DNA of 64,000 nt from Micromonospora lupini str. Lupac 08. Lineage in GTDB: Bacteria > Actinomycetota > Actinomycetes > Mycobacteriales > Micromonosporaceae. Under the pieces are notes generated by a model. That model did not search any database, was not told the origin of the DNA, and saw only the letters and a list, made by a program, of their open reading frames with translations. Made by a program: the position numbers and the translations under genes. This document shows, one piece after another, positions 53,382 through 63,657 of the stretch; the first letter of the stretch is position 1, and every line of letters begins with the position of its first letter. The stretch covers positions 5,751,700 to 5,815,699 of the forward strand of contig NZ_HF570108.1 in the NCBI RefSeq assembly GCF_000297395.2, given 5' to 3'.

Positions 53382-53567
53382 TCACCAGAACCGGCGACGC
53401 TTGGCCTTCTGCGGGCGGATCAGATCCGCGCCCCTGGTCAGCAACCGGGTCGCCCCGGAGGGACCACGCCGGGCCTCCAGGGTGTGGCTGAGCCGGCGGG
53501 CGCCGGCCGCGGCCAACGGCACCGCGACGGCCATCACCGCCCACTGGGCAATGCGCTTCTGGATCAT
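53382..53567 (-). CDS. Small actinobacterial protein with one membrane segment
   Basis: The 61-residue product starts MIQKRIAQWAVMAVAVPLAA (one hydrophobic helix) and continues as a basic, Arg-rich tail ending KAKRRRFW. GGAGG lies 8 bp before the ATG. The type recurs near uppS/recO-like regions; function unknown. Its 3' end is partly duplicated: GTCGCCGGTTCTGGT occurs twice, 19 bp apart. Confidence 0.7.
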   Translation of the reverse strand: MIQKRIAQWAVMAVAVPLAAAGARRLSHTLEARRGPSGATRLLTRGADLIRPQKAKRRRFW

Positions 53568-53636
53568 GTGGGTTCACCTCCGTCAGTGACTGTCTGACGT
53601 TCCTGATACCCAGCGTGACGTGTCGGTAAGCCTCAC

Positions 53637-54449
53637 TCAGACCGTCGGGGCCACCGGGTTGGGCAACGCGCCGCCGAAACGCCGGTCCCGCTGGGCGTAC
53701 AGCTCACACGCGTACCACAGGTGGCGGCGGTCGAAGTCCGGCCAGAGCGTGTCCAGAAAGACCAACTCGGCGTACGCGGTCTGCCAGAGCAGGAAGTTGG
53801 AGATCCGCTCCTCGCCCGAGGGCCGCAGGAACAGGTCCACCTCCGGGATCTCCGGATGGTAGAGGTACTTCGCGACGGTCTTCTCAGTCACCTTCGACGG
53901 GTCCAGTCGACCGGCCGCCACGTCCCGGGCGATCGCGGCGGCGGCGTCGCCGATCTCGGCCTGCCCGCCGTAGTTCACGCAGAACTGCAGGGTCAGCGTG
54001 GAGTTGCCCCGGGACATCTCCTCGGCGGTCTGCAACTCGGAGATGACGCTCTTCCACAACCGCCCCGGACGCCCCGACCAGACCACCCGGACGCCGAGGT
54101 CGACCAACTGGTCGCGGCGTCGACGGATCACGTCCCGGTTGAACCCCATCAGGAACCGGACCTCGTCCGGCGAGCGCCGCCAGTTCTCGGTGGAGAACGC
54201 GTACGCCGACAGGTAGGGGATGCCCATCTCGATGGCGCCCTCGATGGTGTCGAAGAGGCTGTGCTCCCCCGCCTCGTGGCCCTTGGTGCGGGGCAACCCG
54301 CGGTCCTTCGCCCACCGACCGTTGCCGTCCATCACGACTGCCACGTGCTTCGGCACCGCCTCGCTCGGCAGCGCCGGCGGCCGGGCACCGGACGGGTGCG
54401 GCGTCGGTGGCGTCGGCTCGCGCCGGCCGGGCCTCATCGATCGGATCAC
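53637..54449 (-). CDS. uppS: Isoprenyl (undecaprenyl-type) diphosphate synthase
   Basis: The 270-residue cis-prenyltransferase makes long-chain polyprenyl diphosphate, the lipid carrier for cell-wall synthesis. It shows HVAVVMDGNGRWAKDRGLPR, STENWRRSPDEVRFLM and the C-terminal DLFLRPSGEERISNFLLWQ and YAELVFLDTLWPDF motifs. The 5' end is uncertain: GTG 54449 overlaps the recO stop, while a start near HVAVVMDGNG would lose a Pro-rich 35-residue tail. Confidence 0.95.
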   Translation of the reverse strand: MIRSMRPGRREPTPPTPHPSGARPPALPSEAVPKHVAVVMDGNGRWAKDRGLPRTKGHEAGEHSLFDTIEGAIEMGIPYLSAYAFSTENWRRSPDEVRFLMGFNRDVIRRRRDQLVDLGVRVVWSGRPGRLWKSVISELQTAEEMSRGNSTLTLQFCVNYGGQAEIGDAAAAIARDVAAGRLDPSKVTEKTVAKYLYHPEIPEVDLFLRPSGEERISNFLLWQTAYAELVFLDTLWPDFDRRHLWYACELYAQRDRRFGGALPNPVAPTV

Positions 54450-55321
54450 TCGGCTCTCTCCCTGCTCGTGCCGTCCGCACCGGCCTCGGCGTCACCGCGC
54501 GGCCGGAGCATCGCAGCCCCACCGCCGCCCGGCGGCGGGACCGTGCCGGCGACCGAGGGCCCCCGGTCGACCAGCGGCAGCGAGCGTAGCGCGCGTTCCA
54601 GATGCCACTGGAGGTGCGCCGCGACCAGGCCACTGCACTCCCGGCGTACACCGGTCTCGGTGGCGTCGGCGACCACCCAGTCGCCGGTGGTCAACGCGGA
54701 CATCAGGTCGATGGTCGCCGGCGCGGGGTGGGCCGCGCCGGGCGGCCGACAGTCCGGGCAGACCACGCCGCCGGCCGGCACGGAGAACGCGCGGTGCCGC
54801 CCGGGGGTGCCGCAGACCGCGCACGCGATAAGCGCCGGCGCCCAACCCGCGAGAGCCATACCGCGCAGCAGGTACGCGTCGAGCACCAGCGTGGTCGCGT
54901 GCTCGCCCCGGGACAGCGCCTTCAACGCCCCCACGGTGAGCTGGAACAGCCGCAGCGACGGCTCCCGCTCGACAGGCGTCAGCCGCTCGGCGGTCTCGGC
55001 GATCGCGCTGGCCGCCGTGTAGCGGGGATAGTCCCCGAGGAACCGCTTGCCGTACAGCTCGATGCCCTCGACCTGGCTGACGGTGTGCAGTGAGCTGCCG
55101 AGGTTGCCCTTGGGGTCACCGGCGAGCTGGAGGTCGACGTGACCGAACGGCTCCAGCCGGGCGCCGAACTTGCTCATGGTGCGCCGGACCCCCCGGGCGA
55201 CCGCCCGCAGCCGACCGTGCCGGCGGGTGAGCAGCGTGATGATCCGGTCGGACTCGCCGAGCTTCTGCACGCGCAGCACCACCGCGTCGTCGCGGTAGAG
55301 CTGTCGGCGATACCCGGCCAT
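54446..55321 (-). CDS. recO: DNA repair protein RecO
   Basis: The 291-residue protein helps load RecA with RecF/RecR. It has the OB-fold start YRDDAVVLRVQKLGESDRII and KFGARLEPFGHVDLQL, and a zinc finger with CAVCG and CPDC. The gene is coupled to uppS by a GTGA overlap, a common actinobacterial order. A 25-residue Gly/Ala-rich tail follows the fold. Confidence 0.95.
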   Translation of the reverse strand: MAGYRRQLYRDDAVVLRVQKLGESDRIITLLTRRHGRLRAVARGVRRTMSKFGARLEPFGHVDLQLAGDPKGNLGSSLHTVSQVEGIELYGKRFLGDYPRYTAASAIAETAERLTPVEREPSLRLFQLTVGALKALSRGEHATTLVLDAYLLRGMALAGWAPALIACAVCGTPGRHRAFSVPAGGVVCPDCRPPGAAHPAPATIDLMSALTTGDWVVADATETGVRRECSGLVAAHLQWHLERALRSLPLVDRGPSVAGTVPPPGGGGAAMLRPRGDAEAGADGTSRERAE

Positions 55322-55423
55322 CGGACCATTCTCCCTCGGGGTGTGAAATCAGGGTCGGTTCGGGGTGGACGCACGGACGAACCCCGATGCGCCCGGCTCG
55401 TCACCGGCCGTAGCGTGCTCGCC

Positions 55424-56230
55424 ATGGCACTGCACCAGACCACCGCCGCCCGTCGTCGCCGCGCCGCCGCGCCCGTCGCGTTGGGGCTGGCCACCGGCCT
55501 CATCCTGCTCGCCGGGTGCGACAACCTGTCCTTCCGCCGGCTCGACTACGACAACACCGAGGCGGTGAAGATCACCACCATCCGGGTGGAGGGGGGCTCC
55601 GGAGACGTGATCGTCCGGGGCACCGGCACCGCGGGCGAGGCACGGATCAAGCGGGTCGTGCGCTACCAGGGCGGCGAACCCAAGGCACGGTACGAGATCA
55701 AGGACAGCGAACTGGTGCTGGACACCGACTGCGGCGACAGGTGCAGCGTCTCGTACGAGGTGACAGTTGGCGAGGGCGTGGCCGTGCAGGGCGAGAGCGG
55801 CTCGGGTGACGTCGAGCTGACCAAGATCGGCGCGGTGAAGCTGATGCTGGGCTCGGGCGACGTGCGGATCAGCGACGTCGCCGGTGCGGTCGACGTGGAG
55901 ACCGGCTCCGGCAACATCGAGCTGAGCGAGGCCCGTTCGACCGTACGACTGCGCGCCGGCTCCGGCGACATTATTGCTCGCCGCGTGGGCGGCACGACGG
56001 ACGCCGAGGCCGGCTCCGGCAACGTCACAGTCGAACTGGAGACCGCCGCCTCGGCGCGTCTGCACGCCTCCAGCGGGGACGTCTCGCTTGTGGTGCCGGC
56101 CGGCAGCTACCGGGTCCGCTCCAGCACCGGCTCCGGCGACGCCCGGATCACCGTCGCCGACGACCCGGCCGCGTCCCTGGTGCTCGACGGCTCGGCCGGC
56201 AGCGGCGACGTGTCGATCAGCCAGCGTTGA
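55424..56230 (+). CDS. DUF4097-like beta-repeat lipoprotein
   Basis: The 268-residue protein begins with a signal and lipobox (GLATGLILLAGC, cysteine near 32). The rest is a right-handed beta-solenoid-like repeat of GSGDV/GSGNI units about every 20 residues, as in DUF4097/DUF2807-type adhesin-like domains. These proteins have no assigned chemistry. The ATG at 55424 is used; its end overlaps the convergent acyltransferase gene by 14 bp. Confidence 0.85.
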   Translation: MALHQTTAARRRRAAAPVALGLATGLILLAGCDNLSFRRLDYDNTEAVKITTIRVEGGSGDVIVRGTGTAGEARIKRVVRYQGGEPKARYEIKDSELVLDTDCGDRCSVSYEVTVGEGVAVQGESGSGDVELTKIGAVKLMLGSGDVRISDVAGAVDVETGSGNIELSEARSTVRLRAGSGDIIARRVGGTTDAEAGSGNVTVELETAASARLHASSGDVSLVVPAGSYRVRSSTGSGDARITVADDPAASLVLDGSAGSGDVSISQR

Positions 56231-57437
56231 TCTCGACGGTCGCCGCCGCGCCGGACACCCGCTGCGCCGGTACGGCCGCCCGTCCCACGGTGCCGCCGAC
56301 GCCGGGCCGTCCCGCCGGGCTCCGCTCGGTACGGCTCGGCGGGCCGGGCCATCTCGCCGGGCTCCGGCCGGGGCCCAGCGGCGGACCGGACCATCCCGCT
56401 GCGCTCCGGTCGGGGCGGAGTGGTCGGCTGGTCGGGGACGCCGAGCCGGCGGGGATCAGCTCCGGGCGGCGACGGGCGGCGACGTCCTCGACCCAGCCGA
56501 CGACCAGGGTGACCAGACCGACGAGCGCGAAGACCAGGAGCACCCGGACGGCCAGGCCCACCGGGTCCTGGTGCGACCAGCCGACCACGTCGACGAGCGG
56601 AGTGAGCGCCACCACGAACGGCATGTGCCAGAGATAGATGGTGAGCGCCCGCCGGTTGACCACTGTCACCACCCGGTCGACCAGCCGGCTGCGCTCCAGC
56701 CAGGCCACCGCGGCCGGCGCCCGACCCAGCACGACCAGGATGAACGCGGCCGACCACAGCGCGTTGCCGAGGTGGTTGTCGTTGAGGTCGTACCCGCGCG
56801 GGCCGGGATGGGTGACGATCCACGCCCCGCCGACGACCGCGAGGGCCAGCGACAGCGGGTACAGCATCCGGCCGGTGAGTCGGCGCAGCATCCCGGCGTG
56901 GTGGGCGAAACCGAGCAGCCACGCGCCGAAGTACAGCCCGAACTCGCGCACCACCGGCGGGGCCGGGTAGATCCCCACCTCGATCATCACCAGCACCACG
57001 TACGGGGCGAGCAGGGTGGGCATCGGCGCCCGCCGGAACAGCCAGAGCGCGACCGGCGAGGCGAGCACGAACCACAGATAGTCGCGCAGGTACCAGATGG
57101 TGTTCAGTCCCACCGCACCCCAGTTGTTCGCCGGCGGATCGGTGATCGGGAACAGCCACAGCAGCACCCGGGGTGACAGCGACAGCCCGGTGAGCAGCAT
57201 GGCCGGCACGAAGACGGCCGCCAGCACCCACAGCGACGGCAGCAGGCGGCGCAACCGGCGGCCGACCGCCACCGGGCCGGAGCGGGTCAACGACGCGGCC
57301 ATCAGCGAGCCGGCCAGCGCGAACATCACCGACATGGCCGGGAAGACGAGCGTGAGGGTCGCCCAGCCGGTGACGTGGTAGACGACCACTCGGACGATGG
57401 CCAGGAAACGGAGCAGATCGAGGTATCTGTTGCGCAT
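56217..57437 (-). CDS. Acyltransferase 3 family membrane protein
   Basis: The 406-residue protein has about ten membrane segments and the acyltransferase-3 start YLDLLRFLAIVRVVVYHVTG, with the conserved histidine of the family in YHVTG, then FALAGSLMAASLTRSG. It adds acyl groups to surface or secreted sugars or lipids. The last 60 residues are a basic Pro/Arg/Gly-rich tail (RPDRSAAGWSGPP) of low complexity. ATG at 57437 begins the hydrophobic domain. Confidence 0.9.
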   Translation of the reverse strand: MRNRYLDLLRFLAIVRVVVYHVTGWATLTLVFPAMSVMFALAGSLMAASLTRSGPVAVGRRLRRLLPSLWVLAAVFVPAMLLTGLSLSPRVLLWLFPITDPPANNWGAVGLNTIWYLRDYLWFVLASPVALWLFRRAPMPTLLAPYVVLVMIEVGIYPAPPVVREFGLYFGAWLLGFAHHAGMLRRLTGRMLYPLSLALAVVGGAWIVTHPGPRGYDLNDNHLGNALWSAAFILVVLGRAPAAVAWLERSRLVDRVVTVVNRRALTIYLWHMPFVVALTPLVDVVGWSHQDPVGLAVRVLLVFALVGLVTLVVGWVEDVAARRRPELIPAGSASPTSRPLRPDRSAAGWSGPPLGPGRSPARWPGPPSRTERSPAGRPGVGGTVGRAAVPAQRVSGAAATVEINAG

Positions 57438-57510
57438 CAGCCTGCATCTGGATCGGGGACGCGGTGGTGCTCTTTCCCCTACCCCCCGCGGCCCGCGCCG
57501 CAAACGACGG

Positions 57511-58416
57511 TCAGAAGCCCAGCTTGCGCAACTGCCTCGGGTCGCGCTGCCAGTCCTTCGCGACCCGCACGTGCAGGTCGAGATAGACCCGGCTGCCCAG
57601 CAGCTCCTCGATCTGCCGGCGGGCGTTCGTGCCGACCTCCTTGAGCCGGCTCGCCTTGTGACCGAGAACGATTGCCTTCTGACTGGGCCGCTCCACGTAC
57701 AGGTCGGCGTAGATCTTCATGACCTGACCCTCGGGGATCATCTCCTCGACCACCACGGCGATGGAGTGCGGCAGCTCGTCGCGGACGCCCTCCAGGGCCG
57801 CCTCCCGGATCAGCTCCGCGACCATCACCTGCTCCGGGTCGTCGGTGAGCATGTCGTCCGGGTAGAGCTGGGGCGACGCCGGCAGGTACTTGGTCATCAC
57901 GTCGACGAGCGTGTCCACCTGGTGCCCGGAGACCGCGCTCACCGGCACGATCTCGGCGAACTCCCCCATCTGGCTCACCGCGAGCAACTGCTCGGCCAGC
58001 CGGCGCTTGTCCACCAGGTCGGTCTTGGTGACCACCGCCAGCACCGTCGCCTTCAGCTCGGCCAGCTCGCCGGTGATGAACCGGTCCCCGCGCCCCACCG
58101 GCTCGTCCGCCGGGATGCACAGGCCGATCACGTCGACCTCGGTCCAGGTGGAGCGGACCAGGTCGTTGAGGCGCTCACCGAGCAGCGTACGGGGGCGGTG
58201 CAGACCCGGCGTGTCCACCAGGACCAGCTGCGACTCCGGACGGTGCAGCACCGCCCGGATGACGTGCCGCGTGGTCTGCGGCTTGTTCGAGGTGATCGCG
58301 ATCTTCGTGCCGACGATGGCGTTGGTAAGCGTGGACTTGCCGGCGTTGGGCCGGCCCACGAAGCAGCCGAACCCGGCCCGGTACGGGCGCGGCTCCGGAT
58401 CCCGGACGGCGCTCAC
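57511..58416 (-). CDS. era: GTPase Era
   Basis: The 301-residue protein helps assemble the 30S ribosomal subunit. It has G1 GRPNAGKSTLTNAIVG, the Era-type switch region ITSNKPQTTRHVIR, DTPG, VTKTD, a SAVSGHQ loop, and a C-terminal KH domain (ERPSQKAIVLGHKASRLKEV). It overlaps the upstream degenerate deaminase gene by 4 bp, within the phoH-ybeY-CNNM-era operon. Confidence 0.96.
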   Translation of the reverse strand: MSAVRDPEPRPYRAGFGCFVGRPNAGKSTLTNAIVGTKIAITSNKPQTTRHVIRAVLHRPESQLVLVDTPGLHRPRTLLGERLNDLVRSTWTEVDVIGLCIPADEPVGRGDRFITGELAELKATVLAVVTKTDLVDKRRLAEQLLAVSQMGEFAEIVPVSAVSGHQVDTLVDVMTKYLPASPQLYPDDMLTDDPEQVMVAELIREAALEGVRDELPHSIAVVVEEMIPEGQVMKIYADLYVERPSQKAIVLGHKASRLKEVGTNARRQIEELLGSRVYLDLHVRVAKDWQRDPRQLRKLGF

Positions 58417-58799
58417 TCGGTCACCGTGCCGAGCACGGTGCCGTCCGGCGCGGCCACGTGGATCGGCGCGTCCACGGCGAGGTCGCGTACCGCCGCGTGG
58501 CCGGCGCCGTCAAGCGTCGACGCCTCGGTCACCACCGCCGCCGCCTCCAGCCGACCCGCCCCGGCGGCAACGGCCGAGGCCACCGCCAACTGCAGGGCCG
58601 TGAGGGTCAGCGAGGGCAACGCCACGCTGGCCGCCGCGTACGTCCGGCCGTCGGAGTCCCGGACCGCGGCGCCCTCCACGGCACCGACCCGCCCACGGGC
58701 GCCCCGGGCCAGGACGACGAGCTTGCCGTCCTCGGCGCTCAGCGGCGCCGGCGCGGTGGGGGTGGGCCGGGCGGCGGGCGCGGCGGGTGTCTCAGGCAT
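58413..58799 (-). CDS. Degenerate cytidine-deaminase-like protein
   Basis: The 128-residue protein has the deaminase-like pattern LVVLARGARGRVGAVEGAAV, DSDGRTYAAASVALPSLTLT and ALQLAVASAVAAGAGRLEAA. The zinc-ligand HAE and PCxxC motifs of real cytidine deaminases are absent, so it is probably not an active deaminase. The type is known between era and the CNNM gene in actinomycetes. ATG at 58799 overlaps the CNNM stop by 8 bp. Confidence 0.8.
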   Translation of the reverse strand: MPETPAAPAARPTPTAPAPLSAEDGKLVVLARGARGRVGAVEGAAVRDSDGRTYAAASVALPSLTLTALQLAVASAVAAGAGRLEAAAVVTEASTLDGAGHAAVRDLAVDAPIHVAAPDGTVLGTVTE

Positions 58800-60192
58800 C
58801 GGCGGCTTGCCTCTCCTCGTCTCGATAATGATCCGGGTCGTCCCCGGGGCCGGCATGGTCGCCGCGCCCGGTGCTGTCCTGCTCGTCGCCCGACTCCACC
58901 CTGCTGACCAGGACGGTGTCGATCCGGTTGCGCCGCCCCGTGGTGCCCTCGGCGACCAGCCGGAGGCCGGCCACCTCGGCCTGCGCTCCGGGGATCGGCA
59001 CCCGCCCCAGCGACTGGGCGAGCAGGCCACCGACCGTCTCCACCTCGTCGGTGGGCAGGTCGGCGCCGAACATCTCGCCCAGGTTCTCCACCGGCAGGCG
59101 GGCGGTCACCCGCACCGAGGAGTCCGCGAGGCGTTCGACAGGCGGGCGTTCGACATCGTACTCGTCGGTGATCTCACCGACGATCTCCTCCAGGATGTCC
59201 TCGATGGTGACCAGACCACCGGTGCCGCCGTACTCGTCGACCACGATGACCAGGTGGTTGCGGGCCGCCTGCATCTCCGACAGAAGGTCGTCGACCGGCT
59301 TGGACTCCGGCACGAAGGTGGCCGGGCGCATCAGCTCGGCCACCGGCAACTGCTCGGCGTCCGGGTCACCGCCCCGCGACCGGCGGATCAGGTCCTTCAG
59401 GTAGAGCACCCCGAGCACGTCGTCGACGCTCTCGCCGATCACCGGGATGCGGGAGAAACCCGACCGCAGGAAGAGCACCAACGCCTGGGCGAGGGTCTTG
59501 CCCTCCTCGATCCACACCATCTCGGTACGCGGCACCATCACCTCGCGGGCGATCGTGTCGCCGAGCGCGAAGACCGAGTGGATCATCTGACGTTCGCCGT
59601 GCTCCACGACGCCGCGCTGCTCGGCCAGGTCCACCAGCTCGCGCAGCTCCACCTGGCTGGCGAACGGCCCCTCCCGGAAGCCGCGCCCCGGGGTGACCGC
59701 GTTGCCGATCAGGATGAGCAGTGACGCGAGGGGGTTGAGCGCGCGGCCCAGCCAGCGGACCAGCGGCGCGACCGTCCGGCCCACCGCGTACGCGTGCTGC
59801 CGGCCGATGGTGCGCGGCGCGACACCGACCACCACGAAGCTGACCACTGTCATCGCGCCGGCGGTGACGAGCGCGGCACGCCAGCCGGCGCCGAAGCTGT
59901 CCACCGCGACCAACGCCACGAGCGTGGTGGCGGTCAGCTCGGCGAGCAGCCGCAGCAACAGCAGCAGATTGAGGTGCCGGACGACGTCCGAGGCCACGAC
60001 CTGGAGGGTCCGGGCGCCGCGTACACCGTCGCGGGCCAGCTCGGCGGCCCGGGCCGGCGAGACCGCGGCGAGCGCCGCCTCGGTCATGGCGATCACACCG
60101 GCCAGCACCACCAGGCCCGCCGCGAAGACGATCAGTTGCAGGTCGGGAAGGCCGGCCGTGGGGCCGACCGCGAGTAACGGAGGAGTGGACAT
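58792..60192 (-). CDS. CNNM/CorC-like hemolysin-family membrane protein
   Basis: The 466-residue protein has an N-terminal DUF21 membrane domain (to about residue 180), a CBS-domain pair (IAREVMVPRTEMVWI and LPVAELMRPATFVPESKP with VDEYGGTGGLVTIEDI) and a CorC-type C-terminal domain. Homologues are magnesium or sodium-coupled ion transporters. It overlaps the ybeY stop in an ATGA motif. Confidence 0.92.
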   Translation of the reverse strand: MSTPPLLAVGPTAGLPDLQLIVFAAGLVVLAGVIAMTEAALAAVSPARAAELARDGVRGARTLQVVASDVVRHLNLLLLLRLLAELTATTLVALVAVDSFGAGWRAALVTAGAMTVVSFVVVGVAPRTIGRQHAYAVGRTVAPLVRWLGRALNPLASLLILIGNAVTPGRGFREGPFASQVELRELVDLAEQRGVVEHGERQMIHSVFALGDTIAREVMVPRTEMVWIEEGKTLAQALVLFLRSGFSRIPVIGESVDDVLGVLYLKDLIRRSRGGDPDAEQLPVAELMRPATFVPESKPVDDLLSEMQAARNHLVIVVDEYGGTGGLVTIEDILEEIVGEITDEYDVERPPVERLADSSVRVTARLPVENLGEMFGADLPTDEVETVGGLLAQSLGRVPIPGAQAEVAGLRLVAEGTTGRRNRIDTVLVSRVESGDEQDSTGRGDHAGPGDDPDHYRDEERQAADA

Positions 60193-60665
60193 CACTGGGT
60201 GCGGGTCGACCGCCAGCTCGCCAGCAGTCGAGCCTGCAGAGCGAACATCTCGCGCTCCTCCTCCGGCTCGGCGTGGTCGTAGCCGAGCAGGTGCAGCACC
60301 CCGTGCACGGTGAGCAGGTGCAGCTCGTCGGCCGAGGCGTGCCCGGCGGTCGCCGCCTGCTTGGCCGCGACCTCGGGGCACAGCACGATGTCACCGAGCA
60401 GGGCGGGCTCGCCGCCGGCGGGGGCACTCTCGCCCGGGCCGTGGTCGACGCTTCCCTCGTCCATCGGGAAGGCGAGCACGTCGGTCGGGCCGTCCCCGCC
60501 CATCCAGCGGTGGTTCAGCTCGGTCATGTAGTCGATGTCGACAAGCAGCACGGACAGCTCGGCGAGGGGGTTGACCCCCATCTCGTCGAGTGCGTGCCGG
60601 GCGACGGCGAGCACGGCGTCGGTGTCGACCTCGACACCGGACTCGTTGGCGATCTCGATGGACAA
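60192..60665 (-). CDS. ybeY: Endoribonuclease YbeY, rRNA maturation factor
   Basis: The 157-residue metallo-RNase processes 16S rRNA ends. The zinc motif H-x3-H-x5-H is present as HGVLHLLGYDH, and the N-terminal DIDYMTELNHRWMGGDGPTDV pattern is typical. It lies 15 bp after phoH in the expected gene order. Confidence 0.95.
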   Translation of the reverse strand: MSIEIANESGVEVDTDAVLAVARHALDEMGVNPLAELSVLLVDIDYMTELNHRWMGGDGPTDVLAFPMDEGSVDHGPGESAPAGGEPALLGDIVLCPEVAAKQAATAGHASADELHLLTVHGVLHLLGYDHAEPEEEREMFALQARLLASWRSTRTQ

Positions 60666-60680
60666 CTGCTTTCCTCTGCT

Positions 60681-61739
<1,059 letters not shown>

Positions 61740-61868
61740 AGGTCGGGCCGAAGGGCCCTGCGCACCTGCTCTCGATCTCGGCGCCGGCCCTGCTGGCACG
61801 GCGTGGACGTTACACCCATCGTATCGGGTCAACGCGGGCCGCATCGCGCCCATTTCCGCTGGCCGCGA

Positions 61869-63254
61869 TCAACTCCCGGCCCGGAAGTCGTACCTGTCGA
61901 AGGTCTCCTGGTGGCGGGTGAACCGGTAGGTCGCCCAGTGCATCCGGACCACCGCCCCGGACTCGTCCCGGGTGAGCCGCAGCAGCTCGCCGACCTCCCG
62001 GCCGGAGACCGTCCGGAACACGTCCGGCCGGTCCGGCAGCGGCGCGAAGACCGCGGGCGGGCGATCCGCCGGGTCCCGGACCCCGCGCGCCTGAAGGGCG
62101 CCGTCGTGCCAGGAGAAGACATATTCGGAACCCTCGCCCCACCAGCGGCCGAGCATCCCCCGCAGGGCCGCCGGAGCGGGTGCGCCGGGCGCCCACGGCT
62201 CGATGTCGGCGGGGTCGTGCTCGACCGCCTCGGTGAGCAGTTGGTGCGGCAGTTCGAAAAGCTCGGCCGCCGTACCGGACGAGCCGAGCACGGCGGCGCC
62301 CATCGCGCCGGCCGTACCGTCGCCGCCCCGGCGGCCGTACACGCCGGCCAGGAAGCCCGGCATCGCGCCGTCGTGCCCCACGTGCACCACCCGTTCGCCC
62401 TGCGGGACGAGGATCAGGCCGAGCCCGAAGCCGGCCCCCCAGAGCGTCTCGTCGGTGGTGGTCAGCGGCCAGCGCATCTCGTCCAGGGTGCCCGGGGCGA
62501 GCACCGCGCCGGCCGGGTCGAGCGCCGCCGGGTCGGCGAGGAACGCCGCCCAGCGGGCCATGTCGGTAGCGGTGCTCCAGAGCTGGGCGGCCGGGCCGAC
62601 CGCGCCGAAGTCGGTGGGCGGCTCCGGGTGCGCCTCGTCGGAGTACGCGTCGATCAGGTATCCGGTGGCCGCCGAGGGCCGGGGCGTCACGGTGGTGTCG
62701 GTCAGCCCCAGCGGCGTCAGCACCCGCTCGGCGAGCACCTCCGCCCAACTCCCGCCACGCAGCCGGCCGACCAGCAGGCCGAGCACGGCCAGGCCCAGGT
62801 TTGAGTAGTGGAAACGCCGCCCGGTGGGCAACACCCGCTCGGCGCGGTCCAGTCCGGCCACCAACTGCTCGACGTCCGGCGCGTCCAGGGTGTCCCAGAC
62901 GTCACCGAACGGCTCGCGTTGCAGGCCGCCGGTGTGCGACAACAGCCGGCGTACGGTCAGCTCGCCGTGCGCGGGAAGGTCCAGGTGCCGGCCCACCGGG
63001 TCGTCCAGGTCCAGCAGCCCGTCGTCGCGGCACTGCAGGGTGAGCACCGCCGTGAAGGTCTTGGTGACCGAGCCGATCCGGAACTGGGTGCCCGGCCCCA
63101 ACGGGCTGTCGGTCCCGGTGCCCCCGACGGTGCAGGTCCACAGCGGCCGGTCGGCGCGGTGCAGCGCCGCCGACACCGCGGGCACCCGCGCGTCGGCCTG
63201 CACCCGCCGGACCAGCCGACCCAACCGGTCGTACGCGTCCGGTCCGGCCGTCAC
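61869..63254 (-). CDS. Serine hydrolase, beta-lactamase/class C type
   Basis: The 461-residue protein has the catalytic SxxK (RIGSVTKTFTAVL), YxN (RFHYSNLGLAVLG) and HxG-like (HVGHDGAMPG) motifs of the penicillin-binding/esterase family, followed by a C-terminal lipocalin-like domain (MLGRWWGEGSEYVFSWHDG). No signal peptide is seen, so it may act in the cytoplasm as an esterase or peptidase. GTG overlaps the HIT gene stop by 4 bp. Confidence 0.9.
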   Translation of the reverse strand: MTAGPDAYDRLGRLVRRVQADARVPAVSAALHRADRPLWTCTVGGTGTDSPLGPGTQFRIGSVTKTFTAVLTLQCRDDGLLDLDDPVGRHLDLPAHGELTVRRLLSHTGGLQREPFGDVWDTLDAPDVEQLVAGLDRAERVLPTGRRFHYSNLGLAVLGLLVGRLRGGSWAEVLAERVLTPLGLTDTTVTPRPSAATGYLIDAYSDEAHPEPPTDFGAVGPAAQLWSTATDMARWAAFLADPAALDPAGAVLAPGTLDEMRWPLTTTDETLWGAGFGLGLILVPQGERVVHVGHDGAMPGFLAGVYGRRGGDGTAGAMGAAVLGSSGTAAELFELPHQLLTEAVEHDPADIEPWAPGAPAPAALRGMLGRWWGEGSEYVFSWHDGALQARGVRDPADRPPAVFAPLPDRPDVFRTVSGREVGELLRLTRDESGAVVRMHWATYRFTRHQETFDRYDFRAGS

Positions 63255-63610
63255 GCCAGGTCCCGGGCGAGCATCGGGCCGAGCGGAGCGCCACCGAGCA
63301 GGTGCGCGTGGGCGTGGAACACCTCCTGCCCGCCGTACGCCCCGGTGTTGAACATCAACCGGAACCCGTCGCCGAGCAGCCCCTCGTCCTCGGCCACCGC
63401 GGCGGCCGTGGCGAGCACCGCACCGGCCAGCGCCGGGTCGCCCTCGGCGAGCGTGGCGACGTCGGCGTAGTGCTCCTTCGGAATGACCAGGACGTGCACC
63501 GGGGCCTTCGGGTCGATGTCGCGGAAGGCGAGCGTGGTGGCGGTCTCCCGGACCACGGTGGCCGGGATCTCCCCGGCGACGATGCGGCAGAACAGGCAGT
63601 CGGATCCCAT
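63251..63610 (-). CDS. HIT family hydrolase (HINT type)
   Basis: The 119-residue protein has CLFCRIVAGEIPATVV at the N-terminus and the histidine triad FHAHAHLLGG. It hydrolyses nucleoside phosphoramidates or related nucleotides. It is coupled to the serine hydrolase gene. Confidence 0.95.
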   Translation of the reverse strand: MGSDCLFCRIVAGEIPATVVRETATTLAFRDIDPKAPVHVLVIPKEHYADVATLAEGDPALAGAVLATAAAVAEDEGLLGDGFRLMFNTGAYGGQEVFHAHAHLLGGAPLGPMLARDLA

Positions 63611-63657
63611 CGGGGCAGTGTAAGTAGGGAAGGTGCGGCTGAGGCAGGATGGCCGGC

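Noticed and set aside
53637..54449. Separate start of uppS at an internal ATG near 54350
   Set aside because: The internal start is possible but the GTGA overlap with recO is typical; left as an uncertainty in the gene entry rather than a second gene.
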